From Lachnospiraceae bacterium (lineage in GTDB: Bacteria > Bacillota > Clostridia > Lachnospirales > Lachnospiraceae), in the NCBI GenBank assembly GCA_014804655.1, contig JAAUZK010000032.1:124001-188000 (forward strand): DNA of 64,000 bases. The letters run 5' to 3'. Under the pieces are notes generated by a model. That model worked only from the letters and a program-made list of their open reading frames with translations, was not told where the DNA came from and made no database searches. Made by a program: the position numbers and the translations under genes. Below, piece after piece: positions 17,592 through 26,028 of the stretch (positions within the stretch are counted from its first letter, which is position 1; each line of letters begins with the position of its first letter).

Positions 17592-18464
17592 ATGGATTGG
17601 ATCAAAGCCGTAGAAGATGCAATTGAATACATCGAGAAAAACATCACAGAGGACTTGACGATCGCCGGAATAGCTTTCCAAGTTAATCTATCCGCATTTT
17701 ATTTTCAAAAAGGTTTTGCTATGTTGTGTGGATACACCGTAGGCGAGTATATTCGAATGAGGCGGTTATCTCTGGCAGGAAGCGAGTTGCTGTCATCAGA
17801 CGTTAAGGTAATAGATCTGGCAGTAAAATATGGTTATGATTCGTCGGACAGTTTTACCAAAGCATTTACCCGTTTTCATGGAAGCACGCCGACAGATGTG
17901 CGCAAAAACAGGGCAGCCCTTAAGTCCTTTGCCCGATTACATATAAAGTTATCATTGGAAGGCGGCAGCGTAATGGAGTACCGGATCGAAGAGAAAGCAG
18001 CATTTAAGGTAATGGGCATTTCGCAAATATTTTCTTATGAATCGGCCAATACGGACATCCCTAAGTATTGGGATGAGGTTTATGTTGGTGCGGCCCGGAA
18101 GCTTGTGATGGGAATGTACGGAATCTGCTTTGATGCTGAGATGAGCGGTAATCAGTTTCGGTATATGATTGCAGATGACTTGCAGGAAGAATTTGCCGCA
18201 GAGCGCAAGCTGGAAGAGTATGAGATTCCGGCTCATACGTGGGCGGTTTTTCCGTGCAGGGGACCGATGCCGCTTGCACTTCAGGAGGTCAATCGCAGAA
18301 TCTTTTCCGAGTGGCTTCCGGCAAGCCGATATGAGCTCAGTGAGGGATATAACATCGAGTATTACAGTAATGCGGCTGATTATAAAGAGGGTACGAGTGA
18401 CCCGGAATACTATGCGGAGGTTTGGATTCCGGTGAAGGAGAAAGAACAAGATAGTGGTTCATAA
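17592..18464 (+). CDS. AraC-type regulator with GyrI-like effector domain (second copy)
   Basis: A 290-residue paralogue of the regulator at 11420. The N-terminal AraC DNA-binding domain has two helix-turn-helix units (AGIAFQVNLSAFYFQKGFAM; AVKYGYDSSDSFTKAFTRF, then HGSTPTDVRK). The C-terminal GyrI-like domain starts MEYRIEEKAAFKVMGI after LSLEGGSV, the same junction as in the first copy. The shared linker and order point to a common origin in this lineage rather than two unrelated regulators. ATG 17592 follows GGGAGGGCTGCC. The 178-base gap upstream shows no gene or clear site. Confidence 0.88.
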   Translation: MDWIKAVEDAIEYIEKNITEDLTIAGIAFQVNLSAFYFQKGFAMLCGYTVGEYIRMRRLSLAGSELLSSDVKVIDLAVKYGYDSSDSFTKAFTRFHGSTPTDVRKNRAALKSFARLHIKLSLEGGSVMEYRIEEKAAFKVMGISQIFSYESANTDIPKYWDEVYVGAARKLVMGMYGICFDAEMSGNQFRYMIADDLQEEFAAERKLEEYEIPAHTWAVFPCRGPMPLALQEVNRRIFSEWLPASRYELSEGYNIEYYSNAADYKEGTSDPEYYAEVWIPVKEKEQDSGS

Positions 18465-18479
18465 TTTTGGTAAAACATA

Positions 18480-18509
18480 TTTACAATTCCGTTAAATGTA
18501 TGCTATAGT
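18480..18509 (+). promoter_or_regulatory. Promoter of the first Rpn-family gene
   Basis: TTTACA is 18 bases from TATAGT, and the latter has the extended -10 TGC in front. It lies about 185 bases ahead of the Rpn start codon, leaving a long leader that contains the hairpin at 18610-18637. Confidence 0.5.
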
Positions 18510-18609
18510 AATAAAAAGCATATTTTCTACAAAAACAGATCGGTAATTTCTATATTATATTCTAAGTTTCAGAAAATCCATGCTTTGTTCCCAATTAACT
18601 TTTACTAAG

Positions 18610-18637
18610 GCAGGAGGATCTGAAGCGGTTCTCCTGT
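18610..18637 (+). other. Leader hairpin upstream of Rpn gene
   Basis: The arms CAGGAG and CTCCTG, extended by two weaker pairs, enclose a 10-base loop. The 3' arm CTCCT is complementary to the downstream ribosome site AAGGAGG at about 18680. A similar GCAGGAG...CTCCTGC hairpin precedes the second Rpn gene at 54108-54138. Confidence 0.45.
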
Positions 18638-18693
18638 GACAGGCAGACTTTTTTGTTTGAAAATGCTCTGTCTATGACCAAGGAGGACACAGA

Positions 18694-19587
18694 ATGAACC
18701 AGACAAATGTACAACGTAACTTTAAAGACACAGTATTCCGTATGCTTTTTAGGGAAAAGGAAAATCTGCTCGGCCTGTATAACGCGCTGAACCGGACCTC
18801 CTATACGGATGTTGGTAAGCTGGAGATCACCACACTGGAAAATGCAGTCTATATGAATTATAAGAATGATATTTCTTTTGTGTTTGACTTCGAACTGCTG
18901 CTCTATGAGCACCAGTCCACATACAATCCCAACATGCCGTTAAGGGATCTGTTCTATGTGAGCCGGGTATTGCAGGGCAGAATCAAAGATGAGAATCTGT
19001 ACAGCAGCAAGCTTGTCAGGATTCCTGCACCCAAATTTGTGGTGTTTTATAACGGAACAGATTTCCAACCTGAACAGCAGGTGCTCCGGCTGTCGGATGC
19101 CTTCGAGAAGAAACAAGACCAACCGGCATTGGATCTGACCGTCATTGTTTATAACATCAACTTAGGGCATAATCAGGAGCTGTTGGAAACCTGCAGCCTG
19201 CTAAAAGAATATGCCCAGTATGTGGAGCAGGTCAGGACTTATGCAAAAGAAATGGTCTTCCCGGAAGCGGTGGAGCAGGCGGTGGACCATTGTATCAGAA
19301 ACGGAATACTTGCGGATTTTTTATCCGAGAATCGGGCGGAGGCGATAGCAGTGAGTATCTTTGAGTACGATGAGGAGAAGCATATACGGAGCGAGCGGAA
19401 GGAATGGCGCGAGATCGGTCATGCCGAGGGCCTTGAGGAAGGCCATAAAGAAGGTCTTGCTGAAGGCGAGAGTAGAGCCCTACAATTGATTCAGAAGCTT
19501 ACGGAGTCTGGTAAAACGGAGGAAATGACACGCGCCTTGTCTGATCCGGCATATCGTGAGCAGTTGTATCGTGAATATGGTCTGTAA
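18694..19587 (+). CDS. Rpn-family recombination-promoting nuclease / putative transposase
   Basis: A 297-residue member of the Rpn/PD-(D/E)XK nuclease-transposase family. The N-terminus NFKDTVFRMLFREKENLLGLYNA and the core DFELLLYEHQSTYNPNMPLRD, followed by RIPAPKFVVFYNG, are the family signatures; the D and E-x-Q residues of the core fit the endonuclease site. The end carries the family's Glu-Gly rich stretch EGLEEGHKEGLAEGE. Related E. coli Rpn proteins cut DNA and promote RecA-independent recombination. No terminal repeats or target duplication are seen, so it is annotated as a gene rather than an element. A second copy is at 53220. Confidence 0.92.
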   Translation: MNQTNVQRNFKDTVFRMLFREKENLLGLYNALNRTSYTDVGKLEITTLENAVYMNYKNDISFVFDFELLLYEHQSTYNPNMPLRDLFYVSRVLQGRIKDENLYSSKLVRIPAPKFVVFYNGTDFQPEQQVLRLSDAFEKKQDQPALDLTVIVYNINLGHNQELLETCSLLKEYAQYVEQVRTYAKEMVFPEAVEQAVDHCIRNGILADFLSENRAEAIAVSIFEYDEEKHIRSERKEWREIGHAEGLEEGHKEGLAEGESRALQLIQKLTESGKTEEMTRALSDPAYREQLYREYGL

Positions 19588-19616
19588 GTAAACAGGTGCG
19601 AAGCCATGATATTCGG

Positions 19617-21269
19617 ATGAGTATTCTCAGTATTTATAAGAATGCAGGCAAAGCAGTATCTTTGAGTAAGGGAGAAGAGCGGGAGTTGAAGACAGGAAAA
19701 GTATATCTGACCGGCGGTGGTTGCGGAGATCCGGGGCTTTTGACTCTGAAGGCGCTGGAAGTTCTGCGTGACTGCGATGTGGTAATCTATGACAGTCTGG
19801 TGTCGGAAGAACTGCTGGAGCGGGCGAGGCCGGATTGTGAGAAAATATATGTGGGCAAGCGGTATGGCAGTCATGCCATGAAGCAGCCTGAGATCAATGC
19901 CCTGCTGGTTAAGAAAGCCGGGGAGGGGAAGACTGTGGTGCGCTTAAAAGGCGGCGACCCTTACGTGTTCGGTAGAGGCGGTGAAGAGTTTCTTGCGCTG
20001 CGGGAAGCAGGGATATGCTGCGAGGAGATACCCGGAATCACTTCCGCAATAGCGGTTCCGGCTGCGGTCGGTATTCCGGTTACGCATAGAGGACTTTCAG
20101 CAGGCGTTACGGTGGTGACGGGGACGGCGGCTGAGAAGGACGGACAGGATCGGCTGCAAATGGATTTTGAAACTTTGGCACGGTTGGATGGTACGCTGGT
20201 GATCCTGATGGGGATGCACCATCTGCAGGAGATCGCAGACGGCTTGATGACAGCCGGCAAAGACCCGGACACGCCCTGTGCCGTCATTATGGAGGGAACT
20301 ACTGATCGTCAGAGATGTATAAGGACAGTACTGTCCCAAGTTTATAAAGAGTCTTCCGAGCAGGGTTTCAAGTCACCGGCGGTCATTGTGATCGGAGCGG
20401 TGGCGGAATTGGAATTGCTATCAGAGAAAGATGGCGGCTCGGAGCGGCAGCAGATATTAAAGAGAAAAGATGATAGGGAATTAAGCCGGATAATTAGAAA
20501 TCCATTGGCTGGAATCACAGTCGGAGCAACAGGGACACCGCATTTTGTACAAAAGTTGTCGGCGGTGCTTACAGAGAAAGGCGCCGATGTATGGGATATG
20601 GGTTTTATGGAGATTCACCCAAGTGAAAGTAAGCTGCCGGATCTGGAAGACTGCGGATGGCTTGTTTTTACAAGTCCAAACGGAGTCAGGGTATTTTTAG
20701 ATAAAATGAAACAGGAACGAAGGGACTTGCGCATTCTTTATGGGAAACGGATTGCGGTGATCGGACCGGGTACGGCGGCAGTTCTTGAGGAGATTGGGAT
20801 ATATGCAGACTATATGCCGAAAATTTACGATGGCGCACATTTGGCAGAGGGATTGACGGAAAAGATTCTGGCTGAACAGCGGGATGGTCATAAAGATAAA
20901 AGCCCGGCTGTTTTTCTGAGAGCCGCACAAGTGAGCGCTTCATTACCGCTTATCTTTAAGAAAAAAGGAATTTCCTTTGTGGATTATCCGATCTATGAAT
21001 TAGAAATCCAGAAGAAAAAACGCATTTCATTAATCACTAAAGAGCCGGACTATATTGTTTTTGGATCAGCCATGGGTGTGCGGGCTTATTTTGAAGGAAT
21101 GGAGCAGGCGGGATTTGTGAATACGAAAAGCAGATATGTCTGCATCGGAAAACTGTGCGGTGAGGAATTAAAAAAGCACACGGAAAGTCATTTTCTGACG
21201 GCACAGGAATCTGGCGTGGATTCGATCGTGGAATGTCTATGTGAATATAATGCCATGGCAGAAACTTGA
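19617..21269 (+). CDS. cobA: Uroporphyrinogen-III C-methyltransferase / uroporphyrinogen-III synthase fusion
   Basis: A fused protein of about 550 residues. The N-terminal half is SAM uroporphyrinogen-III methyltransferase (CobA): VYLTGGGCGDPGLLTLKALE, VRLKGGDPYVFGRGGEE, EEIPGITSAIAVPA and GTLVILMGMH. The C-terminal ~250 residues are HemD: AGITVGATGTPHFVQKLS, WLVFTSPNGVRVF and YIVFGSAMGVRAYFEG. HemD closes hydroxymethylbilane to uroporphyrinogen III, and CobA methylates it to precorrin-2 for siroheme and corrinoids. The start is uncertain: GTG 19596, ATG 19617 and TTG 19686, the last with GGGAG upstream and just before the conserved core, are all open. The first glycine loop has Cys where many CobA proteins have Pro. 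It follows the Rpn gene closely. Confidence 0.93.
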   Translation: MSILSIYKNAGKAVSLSKGEERELKTGKVYLTGGGCGDPGLLTLKALEVLRDCDVVIYDSLVSEELLERARPDCEKIYVGKRYGSHAMKQPEINALLVKKAGEGKTVVRLKGGDPYVFGRGGEEFLALREAGICCEEIPGITSAIAVPAAVGIPVTHRGLSAGVTVVTGTAAEKDGQDRLQMDFETLARLDGTLVILMGMHHLQEIADGLMTAGKDPDTPCAVIMEGTTDRQRCIRTVLSQVYKESSEQGFKSPAVIVIGAVAELELLSEKDGGSERQQILKRKDDRELSRIIRNPLAGITVGATGTPHFVQKLSAVLTEKGADVWDMGFMEIHPSESKLPDLEDCGWLVFTSPNGVRVFLDKMKQERRDLRILYGKRIAVIGPGTAAVLEEIGIYADYMPKIYDGAHLAEGLTEKILAEQRDGHKDKSPAVFLRAAQVSASLPLIFKKKGISFVDYPIYELEIQKKKRISLITKEPDYIVFGSAMGVRAYFEGMEQAGFVNTKSRYVCIGKLCGEELKKHTESHFLTAQESGVDSIVECLCEYNAMAET

Positions 21270-21379
21270 TATAAAGTTTGTGAAAATATAAAACATACTT
21301 CAGGTATTAACGAAAGCATTTAATTGGTTAGAGGCTGTGTTGACCTTGCCGGTTTTTGCCAAGAAAATTAGATTTTATG

Positions 21380-21461
21380 AACTGTAAGTCGAAAAATATA
21401 AAAATGCAAATAGTTTCCGACTTGAAAGACGGAAACTATTGACAATTATGGCCTTACAGTT
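21380..21461. repeat. Nested inverted repeats upstream of DUF4143 ATPase
   Basis: An outer pair AACTGTAAG/CTTACAGTT (21380-21388 and 21453-21461) encloses a perfect inner pair ATAGTTTCCG/CGGAAACTAT (21410-21419 and 21430-21439). The inner repeat ends at the -35 box and the outer repeat ends at the -10 box of the promoter that follows, so both could serve as operators. No T-run follows. Confidence 0.5.
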
Positions 21462-21466
21462 ATAAT
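21439..21466 (+). promoter_or_regulatory. Promoter of the DUF4143 ATPase gene
   Basis: A perfect TTGACA is 16 bases from a perfect TATAAT. The -10 overlaps the track's ATG at 21465, so translation must start later, at the ATG at 21498, which has AAGGAGG before it. Confidence 0.75.
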
Positions 21467-21497
21467 GGAAGCAAGAGAGCAGGCAAGGAGGCGCTGC

Positions 21498-22727
21498 ATG
21501 AATAACCTTATAAATCGACAGTTATATCTGGAACAAATGATTCAAAATAGAGATGTAGACTTGGTTAAAATAGTAACAGGTATCCGAAGATGTGGAAAGT
21601 CATCCATTCTTGATTTGTTTCACCAGTATTTAGTTGATGACGGTGTATCCGAGGATAATATTATCCATATGAATTTAGAATCCTTGAAATATAGAAGTCT
21701 GGTAGATTACCTGACCTTTTATGATTATGTCAGTGAACGTATCGTAAAGGATGAAAGGACCTATCTGATATTTGACGAACTGCAAATGGTGGAACATTGG
21801 GAAAAGGCGATAGAATCTTTTCGTTTGGATTTCGATGTGGATATCTATATAACAGGTTCAAATGCTTATCTTCTTTCGACAGAGTTTTCGACGATTTTGT
21901 CAGGAAGATATATTGAAATAAAGATATTACCGCTTTCATTTAAGGAGTTTTTGGATTTTTATGAGTTTGATGCTGCTACAACGCCAGAGGAGAGATTTCA
22001 AAAGTATTTGCAGTTTGGCGGAATGCCAATACTGAGAGAATATCGGTTTAATGAGACACGGAGTAATCAGGCATTAGAAGGTATATACTCTACGGTTGTA
22101 CTGCGTGATATATTACAGCGTAATGATTCGGCAGATCAAAATATGTTGCAAAAGATAGTAATGTTTTTGTGTTCTAATATCGGCAGTATTACATCTCCCA
22201 ATAGTATAGGAAATGTATTGGCTGGTGAAGGAGATATTCAAAAGACGAAAGGTAAAAGCGTAGCCGGAAAAACTGTAGACAAATATATATCTATGTTACG
22301 CAGTGCTTTTGTATTTTATTCGGTAGGCAGGTATGATGTAAAAGGGAAACAATTGTTAAAAACCCTCGGGAAAAATTACATTATAGATATGGGTTTTCGC
22401 AATATGCTTCTTGGATATCGTGATGGTGACAGAGGACATATCCTGGAAAATATTGTCTTTTTGGAACTGCTTAGACGGGATTATCGTGTGTGTATCGGCA
22501 AAGTGGGAGAGGCGGAAATCGACTTTGTGGCTGAGAAACCGGATGATAAAATGTATATACAGGTAACAGAAAGTATGCAGTCTGAGGAAACGAGGGAGAG
22601 AGAACTTCGCCCTCTTAGAATGATACCTGATAATTATGAAAAAATAGTTTTATCAATGGATAGGAATTATATAAAATCTTATGAAGGAATCAAATCATTA
22701 TACTTGATTGACTGGTTGCTTCAGTAG
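21498..22727 (+). CDS. AAA ATPase with DUF4143 domain
   Basis: A 409-residue archaeal-type ATPase. The P-loop is GIRRCGKSS and Walker B is YLIFDELQM. It continues with IYITGSNAYLLS, SGRYIEIKILPLSFKEFLDF and, in the second half, the DUF4143 segment with GFRNMLLGYRDGDRGHILEN and a restriction-nuclease-like EIDFVAEK. That last E-x-D-F-V pattern resembles the C-terminal nuclease-like fold of this family. These ATPases are abundant in gut anaerobes, often single genes, and their role (defence, plasmid-like or regulatory) is unproven. It sits between cobA-hemD and hemB with its own strong promoter. Confidence 0.88.
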   Translation: MNNLINRQLYLEQMIQNRDVDLVKIVTGIRRCGKSSILDLFHQYLVDDGVSEDNIIHMNLESLKYRSLVDYLTFYDYVSERIVKDERTYLIFDELQMVEHWEKAIESFRLDFDVDIYITGSNAYLLSTEFSTILSGRYIEIKILPLSFKEFLDFYEFDAATTPEERFQKYLQFGGMPILREYRFNETRSNQALEGIYSTVVLRDILQRNDSADQNMLQKIVMFLCSNIGSITSPNSIGNVLAGEGDIQKTKGKSVAGKTVDKYISMLRSAFVFYSVGRYDVKGKQLLKTLGKNYIIDMGFRNMLLGYRDGDRGHILENIVFLELLRRDYRVCIGKVGEAEIDFVAEKPDDKMYIQVTESMQSEETRERELRPLRMIPDNYEKIVLSMDRNYIKSYEGIKSLYLIDWLLQ

Positions 22728-22843
22728 AAAAACAAGCTTCCATGTTAAAGATGAAGATGCAGATATAAAAGATATTTTGGAGTTATTCGGTGGCGGGAAA
22801 CTTATCTGTAAAGAATATGAATAAGCAACAAAAGGAGAAGACT

Positions 22844-23800
22844 ATGTACCGATTCAGAAGATTACGCAGGGATGATAGAATCCGCTCCATAATGCAGGAG
22901 ACAAGACTGCATCCAAAAGATTTCATCTATCCAATATTCGTGATAGAGGGGGAAAACATCAAGAATCCTGTAGAATCCATGCCGGGTATTTTCCAGTATT
23001 CCATTGACCGACTGGAAGAAATTCTTGAGCAGGTAAAAGAGGCGGGTATCGGCGGCATTATGCTTTTCGGGATTCCGCTTCACAAAGATCCGCAAGGCAG
23101 TCAGGCTTATGCCAAGGAAGGAATTACCCAGCGGGCAGTCCGATTTATTAAGGAAAAATACCCGGATATATATATTGTTGTGGATATCTGCCTGTGTGAA
23201 TATACTTCCCACGGGCATTGCGGCATGGTGAAGGGAGAAGAAATTCTAAACGATGAAACGCTGCCTTATCTGGTGAAGATGGCGGTAAGCCTTGCCGAAG
23301 CCGGAGCGGATATGGCGGCACCCTCTGATATGATGGACGGCCGCGTAGCAGCTATAAGGGAAGGGCTGGATCAGGCAGGATTTACGCAGATGCCGATCAT
23401 GGCTTACAGTGCGAAATTTGCGTCCGCCTATTACGGGCCTTTTCGGGATGCAGCCCATTCCGCGCCGGGATTTGGCGACCGCAAGAGCTACCAGATGGAC
23501 TTTGCCAACGGGCAGGAAGCGCTTAGGGAGATCGACGCGGATATAGAAGAAGGCGCGGATATTGTGATGGTGAAACCGGCGCTTGCATATCTGGACGTGT
23601 TAAAAGAAGCGGCGCTCACTTTTGATGCGCCGCTGGCGGTATATAATGTGAGCGGTGAGTATGCCATGGTAAAAGCAGCAGCTGCAAACGGATGGATCGA
23701 TGAGAAGCGTATCGTAATAGAAAATCTGACAGCCATGAAGCGGGCAGGGGCAAAGATTATCATTACTTACCATGCTTTGGATGCGGTGAGGTGGATATAG
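22844..23800 (+). CDS. hemB: Porphobilinogen synthase (delta-aminolevulinate dehydratase)
   Basis: HemB condenses two 5-aminolevulinates to porphobilinogen. The 318-residue product has FRRLRRDDRIRSIMQET, FIYPIFV, the zinc-type cysteine set VDICLCEYTSHGHCG, and the two Schiff-base lysines in MAYSAKFASAYYGPFRDAA and MVKPALAYLD. The DMMDGRVAAIR segment is also typical. The cysteine-rich metal site marks it as a zinc enzyme. ATG 22844 is preceded by AAAAGGAGAAG; the track adds 18 residues from an unlikely GTG. It ends 3 bases before hemL, so these two are still an operon. Confidence 0.97.
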   Translation: MYRFRRLRRDDRIRSIMQETRLHPKDFIYPIFVIEGENIKNPVESMPGIFQYSIDRLEEILEQVKEAGIGGIMLFGIPLHKDPQGSQAYAKEGITQRAVRFIKEKYPDIYIVVDICLCEYTSHGHCGMVKGEEILNDETLPYLVKMAVSLAEAGADMAAPSDMMDGRVAAIREGLDQAGFTQMPIMAYSAKFASAYYGPFRDAAHSAPGFGDRKSYQMDFANGQEALREIDADIEEGADIVMVKPALAYLDVLKEAALTFDAPLAVYNVSGEYAMVKAAAANGWIDEKRIVIENLTAMKRAGAKIIITYHALDAVRWI

Positions 23801-23803
23801 AAC

Positions 23804-25126
23804 ATGAACACAATGAAGTCAGAAAAGCTTTTTACAAAAGCACAAGCACTGATTCCCGGCGGAGTGAATTCCCCGGTTCGTGCATTTAAGGCTGTAGGGC
23901 GGCATCCTTTTTTCGTAGAGCGGGCGCAGGGACCGTGGATTATAGATGAAGACGGAAACAAATATGTGGATTATGTCTGCTCCTGGGGACCGGGGATTTT
24001 GGGACATGCCCATCCCAAGGTGATCGAGGCGGTGCAGCAGGTCTGCGCAAAGGGCTTGACTTTCGGAGCGCCTACGGCCGGAGAAGTGGAACTGGCAGAA
24101 CTGATTTGTGCCTGTGTGCCGGATGTAGAGATGGTGCGGCTGGTCAGCTCCGGAACCGAGGCAGTGATGAGTGCGGTGCGCGTGGCAAGAGGTTTTACGG
24201 GCAGGGATAAGATTATCAAATTTGCCGGGAATTATCACGGACATTCTGACGGACTGTTGGTGAAGGCGGGTTCCGGTCTTATGACGCAGTCGGTGCCGGA
24301 CAGCGCGGGAGTACCGGCAGGATATGCGGCGAGTACCCTGACGGCAGTCTATAACGATGAGGAATCCGTGAGAAAGCTGATGGAAGAAAACAGCGGTCAG
24401 GTGGCGGCAATCGTGGTGGAGCCTGTGGCTGCGAATATGGGTGTCGTACCACCGAAAAAAGGCTTTCTCGAATTCCTGCGCCGTATTACAAAAGAGCAGG
24501 GAGCGCTTTTGATTTTTGACGAGGTTATTACGGGCTTTCGATTGGCGCTGGGCGGTGCGTCAGAGTACACGGGGGGTCATGCGGATTTATATACGTTTGG
24601 TAAGATCGTGGGCGGCGGTATGCCTTTAGCGGCTTATGGTGGCAGGCGGGATATCATGTTCTGTGTTGCGCCGTTAGGTGCGGTCTATCAGGCAGGGACA
24701 TTGTCGGGTAATCCTGTGGCGGTGACAGCGGGCATTACAACATTGAAGATTCTGATGGAAGATACGGGAATCTATGAACGGATCGATCGGCGGGCGGCGA
24801 AACTGGAAGCGGCTTTTCAAGAGAAAGGTCTGATTGTAAACCGTGTGGGCTCTTTGCTCTCGGCTTTTTTTATTCCCGGATGGGATGGAAAAGAAGGAAG
24901 AGAACTGGAGGAAAAGAAAGAGAGAAAAGTCGAGAACTACGAAGATGCGTGTCAATGCGACAGGGAGGGCTTCGCGGATTATTTTAACAGGATGCTGGAG
25001 CGGGGTATCTATGTGGCACCGTCACAGTTTGAGGCTATGTTTGTATCGGATGCCCATTCGGATGAACTGATTGACAGGACATGTAGTGCAATTAAAGAGA
25101 GTGTGGAAGAATGCCGGGTCGTATGA
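23804..25126 (+). CDS. hemL: Glutamate-1-semialdehyde 2,1-aminomutase
   Basis: HemL converts glutamate-1-semialdehyde to 5-aminolevulinate with PLP. Signatures in the 440-residue product are IPGGVNSPVRAFKAVG, the substrate-binding VDYVCSWGPGILGHAHP, SSGTEAVMSAVRVARG, NYHGHSDGLLVKAGSG and the PLP lysine in YTFGKIVGGGMPLAAYGG. An insert rich in Lys and Glu (about residues 363-380, KEGRELEEKKERK) lengthens the protein slightly. ATG 23804 or 23813 are both possible. It closes the set of C5-pathway genes: HemA and HemL make aminolevulinate, and HemB, HemC and HemD carry it to uroporphyrinogen III. Confidence 0.97.
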   Translation: MNTMKSEKLFTKAQALIPGGVNSPVRAFKAVGRHPFFVERAQGPWIIDEDGNKYVDYVCSWGPGILGHAHPKVIEAVQQVCAKGLTFGAPTAGEVELAELICACVPDVEMVRLVSSGTEAVMSAVRVARGFTGRDKIIKFAGNYHGHSDGLLVKAGSGLMTQSVPDSAGVPAGYAASTLTAVYNDEESVRKLMEENSGQVAAIVVEPVAANMGVVPPKKGFLEFLRRITKEQGALLIFDEVITGFRLALGGASEYTGGHADLYTFGKIVGGGMPLAAYGGRRDIMFCVAPLGAVYQAGTLSGNPVAVTAGITTLKILMEDTGIYERIDRRAAKLEAAFQEKGLIVNRVGSLLSAFFIPGWDGKEGRELEEKKERKVENYEDACQCDREGFADYFNRMLERGIYVAPSQFEAMFVSDAHSDELIDRTCSAIKESVEECRVV

Positions 25127-25188
25127 TCCGGTGTTTTCAAAATAAGAATTGATTCTGATAATAGAATAGCAAAATTGGGAGGCTTGTC

Positions 25189-26028
25189 ATGCATAAAGAT
25201 GCAAAATGGGCAAAACAAATTATTTCGCTGCAAGACAGTGAGGGGAAGTGGGGGATTTTTCATTCTTTAGCTAAACCTACTACTAAAAATATTACAACGG
25301 AACAAGCGCTCAGACGCCTTGAACGCTTGGGATATACAATTGAGGATGAATGTATTCAGAAAGCGGTTTCATATATGAATGATTGTCTGATCGGGAAAAA
25401 AAGTATTCCTGATTATAGGGAAAAAGTTCATGATTGGGATATTTTTACTTCCTTGATGCTTTCGACTTGGATCAGAAGGTTTACAGCAGACAATTCGGTT
25501 GCGAATAAAATTGCAAAACAGTGGGCAGATGTTATTTCCGGTGCATTTACAAGTGGAACATTTAATCATGAAGAGTATGTATCAGCTTATACTGATATTC
25601 TGGGTTTAAAACCCGGCGGCGGCAGGCTTGTTGATTTTGTGAATTTTTATCCTGTTTCACTCGTACGGGATTGTTTGGACGAAAAGACAGAACAGGCGGT
25701 GGTAGATTATATCATAAGTAGAGATTACGGAATATATTACATATATAATCGCAAACTTGCTGTTTTGCCGGAAGTTTTTGAGAGTAAAAATGCCAGTTAT
25801 TATCTGGCAGCCGTTGAATTACTTTCAAAATATGTACATGCAAGGCATAAACTTAATTTTGTTATAGACTGGCTAAACGATAATAGAAATGAAAATGGAA
25901 GATGGGATATGGGAAAAATGGTCAATGATAAAGTATATTTCCCACTTTCCGATGATTGGAGAAAAAAAGAAACCCGCGAGGCGGACTGTACAGAACGTAT
26001 AGCAAAATTGATGGTTGATATTTTATAA
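25189..26028 (+). CDS. Hypothetical protein, possible alpha/alpha-toroid fold
   Basis: A 279-residue protein I do not recognise. It has repeated short motifs like those of terpene-cyclase/prenyltransferase-type alpha-alpha toroids: QDSEGKWGIFHSL at the start and NDNRNENGRWDMG near the end, both of the Q/N-x-x-(D/E)GxW form, with helical stretches between. No signal peptide, cysteine cluster or catalytic motif is evident. ATG 25189 follows TGGGAGGCTTG. It lies between hemL and the GntR-ABC cassette and reads alone. The fold suggestion rests only on the repeat pattern. Confidence 0.6.
   Translation: MHKDAKWAKQIISLQDSEGKWGIFHSLAKPTTKNITTEQALRRLERLGYTIEDECIQKAVSYMNDCLIGKKSIPDYREKVHDWDIFTSLMLSTWIRRFTADNSVANKIAKQWADVISGAFTSGTFNHEEYVSAYTDILGLKPGGGRLVDFVNFYPVSLVRDCLDEKTEQAVVDYIISRDYGIYYIYNRKLAVLPEVFESKNASYYLAAVELLSKYVHARHKLNFVIDWLNDNRNENGRWDMGKMVNDKVYFPLSDDWRKKETREADCTERIAKLMVDIL

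Noticed and set aside
18694-19587. Complete insertion sequence around the first Rpn gene
   Set aside because: No terminal inverted repeats or target-site duplications were visible; the family name includes 'transposase' but the gene behaves like a single gene.
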